From Gordonia sp. UBA5067 (GTDB lineage: Bacteria; Actinomycetota; Actinomycetes; Mycobacteriales; Mycobacteriaceae): 10,468 nt of DNA. The stretch is taken from assembly GCF_002414845.1 (NCBI RefSeq), contig NZ_DIAX01000049.1:983-11450 (forward strand). Direction: 5' to 3'. Positions 5,545 to 10,468 of the stretch are shown one piece after another. How positions within the stretch are numbered: the stretch's first letter is position 1; each line of letters starts with the position of its first letter. A program made the translations under genes and the position numbers. The notes below the pieces were generated by a model. That model was not told the origin of the DNA. It saw nothing but the letters and a program-made list of their open reading frames with translations, and made no database searches.

Positions 5545-7749
5545 CTAGCGCGGCATACCGAGAATTCGTTCGGCAGCGGCGGTCTTGAGGATCTGCGTCG
5601 TACCGCCGGCGATCGACAGGCACCGGTTGAGCAAGAACAGCTCGGCGGCCTCACTGGCGACCATCCCGTCGACGCCGAGCAGTCGCACGGCGAAGTCCGG
5701 GACCCCCTGTCGATGCGTGACACCGATCAGCTTCCGCACGCTCGACGCCGCACCCGGGTCGTGGCCCGACAACCGGGCCTGGACGGCGCGCGCGTCGAGC
5801 GTGCGGCCGTTGTGCGCATCGGCGACCAGCCCACCCAACTCGGCCAGCTCACCGCCGGCCAACGGTCGGTTCATCCCGGCTACCTGCCGCAGCAACGCGT
5901 CCATCTCCTTGCCGAGGCTCGAGCCGCCCATGGCAACACGCTCGTTGGCCAGCGTCGTGCGCGCGAGTCGCCACCCATTGTCGACCTCCCCGACAACCAT
6001 CTCGTCGGGCACGAACACGCCGTCGAGGAACACCTCGTTGAACAGGGCCCGCCCGGTCAGCTCGCGCAGAGGGCGGATGTCGATCCCAGCCGAGGCCATG
6101 TCAACCACGAAATAGGTGATGCCCTTGTGCTTGGGTTTCTCGGGATCGGTGCGTGCCAGGCAGACCGCCCACTGCGCGTTGTGAGCCGCCGAGGTCCAGA
6201 TCTTTTGCCCGGTCAGAAGCCACCCCGGCTCGCCGTCGAGTCCGGTGCCGCGCACCGCCTTGGTGCGCAGCGACGCCAGGTCGGAGCCGGCTTCGGGCTC
6301 GGAGAACAGCTGACACCAAATCATCTCCCCGGCCAATGTCGGGGCGACGAACCGCTCGCGCTGCGCGTCGGTACCGTGCTCGAGGATCGTCGGGATGGCC
6401 CAGCCGGCAATGACGAGGTCGGGCCGATGAACACCGGCGGCATCGAGTTCGGCGTCGATCAACAGTTGCAGGGCCGGGTTGGCCCCGAGTCCGTAGGGCG
6501 CCGGCCAGTGCGGGGCAAGGTAGCCGGTCTGGACCAGTTCGGCCCGGCGCTGATCGTCGGCCGCGGCGGCGATCTGTTCGACGGTCGCCCGCACCCCGGC
6601 GCGCTGATCCTCCACCTCGGAGAGGTCGATGGAGAACCGTCGACGCTGACCGTCGATCGCGGACTGGCCGAGCTGCACCCGATCCGAATGCCCGCCGGCC
6701 AGCGCGGATCGCGCAGACAGTGCCGACCGTAGGTAGAGCTGGGCATCATGCTCGAAGGTGAAGCCGATGCCGCCGAGAACCTGGATGCAGTCCTTGGCAT
6801 TGGCCAGCGGCAGCTCCGCAACGAGCGCATTGCCGACGAGCGTGGCCAGCCCGGCCTGCGTTCCGAGGTCCAGGTCATCAGCCTGGCCGGCGAGGAGGTC
6901 GTCGACCGCACCCGCCTGATCCCAGGCCGCGGCACTGAGCTGCTCGCTGCGGCAGAGCATGTCGGCCAGGATGTGTTTGATCGCCTGGAACGATCCGATC
7001 GCCGCGCCGAACTGGGTGCGCACCTTCGCGTAGTCGACGGCGGTATCCAGGCACCACTGTGCGACGCCGGACTGGTAGGCCGTATTGGCCGCGGACAGGA
7101 TCGCCGCGGCCCGCGCCGAACGCGGCAGTTCGACGACGGCACCGAGATCGACCCCACTCAGCGCGATGCGTGAGTACGACATGGTGCCGTCAATTCCGTC
7201 ACAGGCCTGTGCATCGACGGTGGCGGCCGCCGGTGGAACCAGGTACCACCGGGTGCCGCGTCCGGGGAGGACGAGATTGACCAGCAGCGCCGCCTCGGGC
7301 ACCCAGCCCCCCACGATGCCGAGCTCGATTCGCCCAGCCGGATTTGTCGGCGGGACGTCGCGCCCGAACAGGACATGATCGGCCGGCGCGACGACGGGCA
7401 GCGCCCCGGCGAGGATCTCCGAGGTGAGCGAGCCGGCCGATTCGCCCGGCGTTCGGGACAGGGCGATGCCCGCGGCAACGGTCGCAATGATCGGGCCCGG
7501 CACGAGTCGTCGACCGCATTCGGCAACCATGGCCGCCGCGTCGGCGAAAGGGGCACCGAGGCCGTCGCGCCCCTCGTCGGCCGCCGCCGCGAACACCCCG
7601 AGCTCCGCGAGTTCGGGCCACAGCCCGCGCCACGCATCACCGGGTTTGTCGAGTTCGGCCCGGACGATTGCGGTTGTCTCCCGAGCCGCCGCCCAGTCGG
7701 CGATTGCGGCGCAGACCGCGATTTGTTCGGCTGACGTGGCGATTGTCAC
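5545..7749 (-). CDS. fadE34: FadE34-type (ChsE3) two-domain steroid acyl-CoA dehydrogenase
   Basis: This 734-residue flavoprotein has two acyl-CoA dehydrogenase domains, close to the roughly 711 residues of M. tuberculosis FadE34. That enzyme oxidises 3-oxochol-4-en-24-oyl-CoA-type C5 side-chain thioesters at the 22,23 bond. The N-terminal half (1 to about 350) shows RTQFGAAIGSFQAIKHILAD (244-263) and VLGGIGFTFEHDAQLYLR (324-341). The C-terminal half (about 372-734) shows FSEPEAGSDLASLRTKAVR (482-500), GQKIWTSAAHNAQW, TTLANERVAMGG (598-609) and the closing AGGTTQILKTAAAERILG. Glu603 in NER is the likely catalytic base, and the N-terminal half has no equivalent. The GTG start at 7749 has AGGGG five bases upstream; longer in-frame starts would run back across the operator into kstR. 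The divergent arrangement with kstR is the same as fadE34/kstR in M. tuberculosis, which strengthens the assignment. It is a paralogue, not a copy, of the next dehydrogenase. Confidence 0.92.
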   Translation of the reverse strand: MTIATSAEQIAVCAAIADWAAARETTAIVRAELDKPGDAWRGLWPELAELGVFAAAADEGRDGLGAPFADAAAMVAECGRRLVPGPIIATVAAGIALSRTPGESAGSLTSEILAGALPVVAPADHVLFGRDVPPTNPAGRIELGIVGGWVPEAALLVNLVLPGRGTRWYLVPPAAATVDAQACDGIDGTMSYSRIALSGVDLGAVVELPRSARAAAILSAANTAYQSGVAQWCLDTAVDYAKVRTQFGAAIGSFQAIKHILADMLCRSEQLSAAAWDQAGAVDDLLAGQADDLDLGTQAGLATLVGNALVAELPLANAKDCIQVLGGIGFTFEHDAQLYLRSALSARSALAGGHSDRVQLGQSAIDGQRRRFSIDLSEVEDQRAGVRATVEQIAAAADDQRRAELVQTGYLAPHWPAPYGLGANPALQLLIDAELDAAGVHRPDLVIAGWAIPTILEHGTDAQRERFVAPTLAGEMIWCQLFSEPEAGSDLASLRTKAVRGTGLDGEPGWLLTGQKIWTSAAHNAQWAVCLARTDPEKPKHKGITYFVVDMASAGIDIRPLRELTGRALFNEVFLDGVFVPDEMVVGEVDNGWRLARTTLANERVAMGGSSLGKEMDALLRQVAGMNRPLAGGELAELGGLVADAHNGRTLDARAVQARLSGHDPGAASSVRKLIGVTHRQGVPDFAVRLLGVDGMVASEAAELFLLNRCLSIAGGTTQILKTAAAERILGMPR

Positions 7750-7754
7750 GGTAT

Positions 7755-7759
7755 CCCCT
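7755..7759 (-). promoter_or_regulatory. Ribosome binding site fixing the GTG start of fadE34
   Basis: AGGGG on the minus strand lies five bases before GTG ACA ATC (start 7749). It supports this start over longer in-frame starts that would include the operator and part of kstR. Confidence 0.65.
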
Positions 7760-7770
7760 GCATGTCGAAA

Positions 7771-7800
7771 TTGAAACGAGCAACTAGAACCTGTTCTAAT
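7771..7800 (+). promoter_or_regulatory. kstR promoter (sigma70-type)
   Basis: TTGAAA (7771-7776) and TCTAAT (7795-7800), separated by 18 bp, each match five of six bases of the -35 and -10 consensus. The KstR palindrome fills the spacer and covers part of the -10 box, which is the layout expected of autorepression. Transcription would start near 7807, roughly 50 bp ahead of the chosen kstR start codon. This promoter was identified by eye only. Confidence 0.6.
7785..7798. promoter_or_regulatory. KstR operator in the kstR-fadE34 divergent region
   Basis: TAGAACCTGTTCTA is a perfect 14-bp palindrome with the AACnnGTT core of the KstR regulon motif. It is the only copy in the 105-bp gap between the two divergent start codons, so one site probably controls both kstR (autorepression) and fadE34. 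Confidence 0.92.
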
Positions 7801-7854
7801 ATGCCATGTGGCCTTCATAAACTGATAGCCGCAAGGGAAAGGACCGACGAGACG

Positions 7855-8532
7855 ATGGCGCGAACCGCAACTGCCAACGCCGAGGCGAGCGAAGAGCACT
7901 TCGCCCCGCCCGTCGACGAGACCTCGGCGTCGGGAGCAACCGGCGGGTCGACCGCGCAGCGCGAACGTCGTCGCCGCATCCTCGACGCGACGCTGGCACT
8001 GGCGTCCAAGGGCGGCTACGACGCCGTTCAGATGCGTACCGTCGCCGAGAAGGCCGATGTAGCCGTCGGGACGCTGTACCGCTACTTCCCGTCGAAGGTG
8101 CACCTGTTGGTCACCGCCCTGTCCCGCGAGTTCGAGCGGGTCGAGGCCCGCGTCGACCGCTCACAGCTCTCCGGCGCCTCCGGAGTGGATCGCCTGCGGA
8201 CCGTCTTGGACATGATCACCGTAGCCATGCAGCGCGATCCGCTGCTCACCGAAGCCATGACCCGGGCATTCATGTTCGCCGACGCGTCGGCGACCGCCGA
8301 GGTCGACAATGTCGCCTTTACGATCGACCGCCTGTTTGCCGGCGCCATCGTCGGGGCCGACCGGGAGCCCGACGAGGAGGATTTCGCCATCGCCCGCGTG
8401 ATCGCCGATGTCTGGATGTCTAACCTGGTGCAGTGGCTGACCCGACGGGCATCGGCCACCGATGTGACCAACCGAATGGAACTGACCGTTCGCCTGTTGC
8501 TCAAAGGCCGCGACCGCCGCGTCGACGCCTGA
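7855..8532 (+). CDS. kstR: KstR, TetR-family repressor of cholesterol catabolism
   Basis: This 225-residue TetR-family regulator carries an N-terminal helix-turn-helix (about residues 36-83: AQRERRRRILDATLALASKG, then VAVGTLYRYFPSKVHLLV). It matches M. tuberculosis KstR through both the DNA-binding and ligand domains, notably MQRDPLLTEAMTRAFMFADA (125-144) and a tail around RVIADVWMSNLVQWLTRRAS (181-200). KstR represses genes for sterol uptake and for side-chain and ring degradation, and is released by a 3-oxo-cholestenoyl-CoA-type thioester. ATG 7855 is chosen because GGAAAGGA lies about 12 bases ahead and the operator then stays outside the gene. ATG 7801 is an alternative giving an 18-residue extension, and an ATG at 7762 would place the operator inside the coding region. 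Residues 1-33 are a low-complexity Ala/Thr/Ser-rich extension relative to the roughly 199-residue mycobacterial protein. KstR-type operators at 7785, 5417 and 5373 support the identity independently. Confidence 0.95.
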   Translation: MARTATANAEASEEHFAPPVDETSASGATGGSTAQRERRRRILDATLALASKGGYDAVQMRTVAEKADVAVGTLYRYFPSKVHLLVTALSREFERVEARVDRSQLSGASGVDRLRTVLDMITVAMQRDPLLTEAMTRAFMFADASATAEVDNVAFTIDRLFAGAIVGADREPDEEDFAIARVIADVWMSNLVQWLTRRASATDVTNRMELTVRLLLKGRDRRVDA

Positions 8533-8558
8533 CCCTACGGCCGGACGCCGAGGTCGCG
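8509..8558. terminator. Inverted repeat spanning the convergent gene ends, possible bidirectional terminator
   Basis: The arms CGCGACCGCCGCGTC (8509-8523) and GACGCCGAGGTCGCG (8544-8558) pair at 13 of 15 positions around a 20-base loop holding both stop codons. kstR and the mycolyltransferase gene have only 2 bp between their stops, so any shared terminator must overlap coding sequence as this one does. There is no T-run, and GC-rich coding DNA yields such repeats by chance, so this is tentative. Confidence 0.4.
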
Positions 8559-9590
8559 TGCGATCATCGGCCAGGTCCGCTTGAGATCGTCCTCCCAGTA
8601 GCCCCACGAGTGGGTCCCGGTCGGCCTGGTGATTACCATCCCCGGGATGCGTAGCTGGTGCAGTCGTTGCGACATCTGCTGGGTACAGAGATTGACCGCG
8701 CTCTCGATCAAGCCGCCGACGACGACCTGATTGACCAGCGCCACCGGATCGTTCTGGACCAGCTTGGCGCCCATCGTGTCGTTGCGGCCGGGAATCCCGG
8801 TGCCCGTCGTCATGTAGACCTTCGTCCCGCGCAGCCGTGGCGCGTTCTGATACGGGTCATTGGCCATCCAGCCCGGCCCGCCGACCGGCCCCCACATGTT
8901 GGTCACGTTGCCCCGGCCCCGGTCGCCGACGACCATCTGGATGTATGCCTGGCCGAGTGGGTCGGATGTGCGGGCGCAGCCGCTATAGGCGGCGACCGCA
9001 CGGTACAGCCGGGGCGCGGCTACGGCGAGGTTCAGCACCGAGGTGCCCGCCATCGAGATCCCGGCGACGGCGTTTGCCTTGGTCGTCGCGAACTGCTTGT
9101 CGAGCAGGGGCGGCAGTTCACGGGTCAAGAATGTCTGCCACTTGTTCCGCCCCAACACGGGATCGTCGTGCTGCCAGTCGGTGTAGTAGGAGAAGGCGCC
9201 GCCGATCGGGGTGGCGACGTAGACGTTCTTCGTTGCGAAGAACTCTTCGTAGTCAGTCTTGTCCGCCCAGGATGCGGTGTCCTCACCGCCGCCGGCACCG
9301 TTGAGGAGGTACAGGACCGGGCTCGGCTTGCTCTCGTCCCTCGGCTTCAGGACGACAACGGGAATCTGGCGGTTCATCGACGCCGAGTACACAACGACGG
9401 TGACCTTGCGGTCGATCCCCGGCACGACGGCATCGATCTTCGACTGCTGGGCGACGGACTTGACGACGAGGTCGGGTGTCACGAGGTGCGGGATCACCAG
9501 CGCCGCGCCGACAGTCACCGCGGCGAGAGTCGCCGCACCCATCGACGGCCTCGACAGCACAGATCGCTTCGGACCCTTTCGGAGCGCCAT
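8535..9590 (-). CDS. Antigen 85-like mycolyltransferase/esterase, exported
   Basis: This 351-residue alpha/beta-hydrolase belongs to the antigen 85/corynomycolyltransferase esterase family, which transfers mycolate from trehalose monomycolate onto trehalose or arabinogalactan outside the membrane. A basic N-terminus (KGPKR) is followed by a hydrophobic stretch (about 17-36). I see no clear AxA cleavage site, so it may be either secreted or anchored. Diagnostic motifs are LYLLNGAGGGEDTASW (93-108), PIGGAFSYYTDWQ (128-140), GISMAGTS (177-184) with nucleophile Ser179, and GTHSWGYW (325-332) with His327. Glu286 in GGLIESAVNLC is a plausible third triad member. Cys204 and Cys292 could pair. ATG 9590 follows GAGGTG at normal spacing. 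The gene ends 2 bp from kstR and starts about 200 bp downstream of clpC with its own leader. Family assignment is firm; donor and acceptor specificity are not readable here. Confidence 0.9.
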   Translation of the reverse strand: MALRKGPKRSVLSRPSMGAATLAAVTVGAALVIPHLVTPDLVVKSVAQQSKIDAVVPGIDRKVTVVVYSASMNRQIPVVVLKPRDESKPSPVLYLLNGAGGGEDTASWADKTDYEEFFATKNVYVATPIGGAFSYYTDWQHDDPVLGRNKWQTFLTRELPPLLDKQFATTKANAVAGISMAGTSVLNLAVAAPRLYRAVAAYSGCARTSDPLGQAYIQMVVGDRGRGNVTNMWGPVGGPGWMANDPYQNAPRLRGTKVYMTTGTGIPGRNDTMGAKLVQNDPVALVNQVVVGGLIESAVNLCTQQMSQRLHQLRIPGMVITRPTGTHSWGYWEDDLKRTWPMIARDLGVRP

Positions 9591-9744
9591 AGGACACCTC
9601 TCAAGTCACAACAGTCACATTGGTAACACCTTGAGGGTACGGAGATCATGCGCCCCGATTCCAGCCGGGACTGCCGTCGTTAGCCTTTCGCAATCCCTTT
9701 GTGACAGGCCCCGGGGGTCACCCGCAATCACCCACCGACGACTC
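9591..9744 (-). promoter_or_regulatory. Leader/promoter region of the mycolyltransferase gene
   Basis: This gap lies between the clpC terminator hairpin and the mycolyltransferase start and must hold that gene's promoter. I see the GTCACA repeats described separately and a weak TACCCT -10-like hexamer on the minus strand near 9633-9638, but no convincing -35 partner. I found no ORF with a credible ribosome binding site, no RNA gene and no riboswitch-like structure. Confidence 0.45.
9605..9628. promoter_or_regulatory. Triple 9-bp GTCACA-like direct repeat, candidate MtrA box
   Basis: On the plus strand GTCACA (9605), GTCACA (9614) and GTAACA (9623) recur at an exact 9-bp period, 15 to 38 bp ahead of the mycolyltransferase start codon. 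A further TGTGAC half-site in the opposite orientation lies at 9700-9705. The essential response regulator MtrA is known to recognise direct repeats of GTCACAgcg-like 9-mers, including at the promoter of the antigen 85B gene fbpB. Binding here is inference from motif and gene family. Confidence 0.5.
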
Positions 9745-9775
9745 CGGCCCGGCATCAATTTTTGATACCGGGCCG
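9745..9775 (-). terminator. Rho-independent-type hairpin terminator of clpC
   Basis: The 12-base arms 9745-9756 and 9764-9775 (cores CGGCCCGG and CCGGGCCG) flank a 7-base A/T-rich loop. On the minus-strand transcript the single imperfect position is a G-U wobble, giving a complete 12-bp stem; on the plus strand it is an A-C mismatch. This polarity and the position 21 bases after the clpC stop identify it as the end of the clpC transcript. No downstream T-run is present. Confidence 0.83.
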
Positions 9776-9796
9776 AAAGGTCGCAGACGGGTGCGC

Positions 9797-10468
9797 TTAG
9801 CTCGCGTCGCCGGTGGCGTCGCCGACCTCGGTCAGCTCCGTTGGGGCGTCGGGCACGGCTCGAGGCTTCTCAGAGCCGACGAAGGTGAACGTGGCGCCAT
9901 CGCCATCCCCCTCACCGTCCCAGCCCTCGACGTCGACGACGACGATCTGCCCCGGGCTGACGTCGTTGAACAGGATCTTCTCCGAGAGCTGATCCTCGAT
10001 CTCGCGCTGGATCGTCCGACGCAGCGGACGCGCACCCAGCACCGGATCAAAGCCACGCTTGGCGAGCAACTGCTTAGCCTTGTCGGTCAGCTCCAGATCG
10101 ATGTCCTTGGCCTTCAACTGCTTCTCGACGCGGCCGATCATCAGGTCGACCATCTCGACGATCTGCTCGGACGTCAACTGGTGGAACACGATGACGTCAT
10201 CGATGCGGTTGAGGAACTCCGGACGGAAGTGCTTCTTCAGCTCGTCGTTGACCTTCTGCTTCATCCGGTCATACTGCGAATTGTCGTCGTTGGACTTGGC
10301 GAAACCCATTCCGACGGCCTTGGAGATATCGGACGTCCCCAGGTTCGAGGTGAAGATCAGCACGGTGTTCTTGAAGTCGACCGTGCGACCCTGACCGTCG
10401 GTCAGACGACCCTCCTCGAGGACCTGCAACAGTGAGTTGTAGATCTCCGGGTGCGCCTTCTCGATCTC
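9797..10468 (-). CDS. clpC: ClpC (ClpC1) AAA+ chaperone, C-terminal part; truncated by window edge
   Basis: These are the C-terminal 223 residues of the Hsp100 unfoldase that feeds substrates to the ClpP1P2 protease in the cytoplasm. The fragment opens inside the second AAA+ module at EIEKAHPEIYNSLLQVLEEG, followed by RLTDGQGRTVDFKN. Sensor 1 is the Asn of LIFTSNLGTSDIS, the arginine-finger region is HFRPEFLNRIDDVIVFHQL, and sensor 2 is the Arg of GARPLRRTIQREIEDQLSEK. The D2 small domain is complete, followed by a short acidic Gly/Asp-rich tail (DGEGDGDGATF). Apart from the variable tail the sequence is nearly that of M. tuberculosis ClpC1 as I recall it. The N-domain, first AAA+ module and Walker motifs lie beyond the window. 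It is transcribed toward the mycolyltransferase gene but separated from it by a strong hairpin. Confidence 0.97.
   Translation of the reverse strand, partial: EIEKAHPEIYNSLLQVLEEGRLTDGQGRTVDFKNTVLIFTSNLGTSDISKAVGMGFAKSNDDNSQYDRMKQKVNDELKKHFRPEFLNRIDDVIVFHQLTSEQIVEMVDLMIGRVEKQLKAKDIDLELTDKAKQLLAKRGFDPVLGARPLRRTIQREIEDQLSEKILFNDVSPGQIVVVDVEGWDGEGDGDGATFTFVGSEKPRAVPDAPTELTEVGDATGDAS

Noticed and set aside
7762..7854. Longer kstR start at 7762 or 7801
   Set aside because: A start at 7762 would put the operator and -10 box inside the coding region. The 7801 ATG overlaps the promoter and lacks a ribosome site, and both extensions have no resemblance to KstR.
5545..8103. Extended 852-codon reading of fadE34
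   Set aside because: The extra 118 codons run backwards through kstR and its promoter. The GTG at 7749 with AGGGG upstream matches the family N-terminus.
8658..9626. 322-codon open frame on the plus strand opposite the mycolyltransferase
   Set aside because: It overlaps a gene with an intact catalytic serine and histidine context and shows no motif of its own.
9701..10435. 244-codon open frame on the plus strand opposite clpC
   Set aside because: It is antisense to nearly invariant ClpC sequence and begins inside the terminator region.
1..10468. A wholly novel defence, mobile or biosynthetic system
   Set aside because: I found no transposase, integrase, tRNA, attachment-site repeat, nuclease or toxin-antitoxin gene. 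The content is explained by steroid catabolism, its regulator and two housekeeping genes; the unusual part is the gene fusions.

Overview
The window looks like chromosomal DNA of a high-GC, mycolic-acid-containing actinobacterium (order Mycobacteriales). The basis is an antigen-85-type mycolyltransferase, a ClpC1-type chaperone tail very close to the mycobacterial one, a KstR-type cholesterol regulator with its palindromic operators, and the gene families present. The fused enzymes suggest a genus other than Mycobacterium, perhaps Gordonia or a relative, but that is only a guess.

Region 1 (1-7749, minus strand) is a steroid side-chain degradation locus. In transcription order it holds a FadE34/ChsE3-type two-domain acyl-CoA dehydrogenase (7749-5545); an inverted repeat and two KstR operators (5537-5373); a second two-domain acyl-CoA dehydrogenase that reads as a head-to-tail fusion of FadE28 and FadE29 (5354-3093); a fusion of the enoyl-CoA hydratase subunits ChsH2 and ChsH1 joined by a heptapeptide-repeat linker (3079-1598); an Ltp2-type thiolase-fold aldolase (1601-429); and the start of a FadD19-like acyl-CoA synthetase (387 to the window edge). 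From the fused dehydrogenase to ltp2 the order matches the igr operon of Mycobacterium tuberculosis (fadE28, fadE29, chsH2, chsH1, ltp2). The difference is that both heteromeric enzymes are encoded as single chains. Together they should dehydrogenate and hydrate the C3 (22-oyl-CoA) steroid side chain and cleave it by a retro-aldol step to the 17-keto steroid and propionyl-CoA. FadE34 would act one cycle earlier, on C5 (24-oyl-CoA) intermediates.

Region 2 (7750-8532) is the divergent regulator kstR. A near-consensus sigma70-type promoter carries a perfect KstR palindrome (7785-7798) overlapping its -10 box. The same palindrome recurs at 5417-5430, and a variant lies at 5373-5384, both ahead of the fused dehydrogenase. 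One repressor therefore appears to govern itself and the catabolic genes, with release by a steroid acyl-CoA ligand.

Region 3 (8533-10468, minus strand) is housekeeping. A secreted or membrane-anchored mycolyltransferase-like protein converges on kstR with 2 bp between the stop codons. Upstream of it lies a leader with three 9-bp GTCACA-like direct repeats resembling MtrA boxes. Beyond is the C-terminal end of clpC with a clear hairpin terminator.

The most notable feature is the compaction of the igr-type machinery into fused polypeptides, including a fusion point that keeps the ancestral FadE29 start methionine and a DNA-level tandem-repeat linker in the hydratase.
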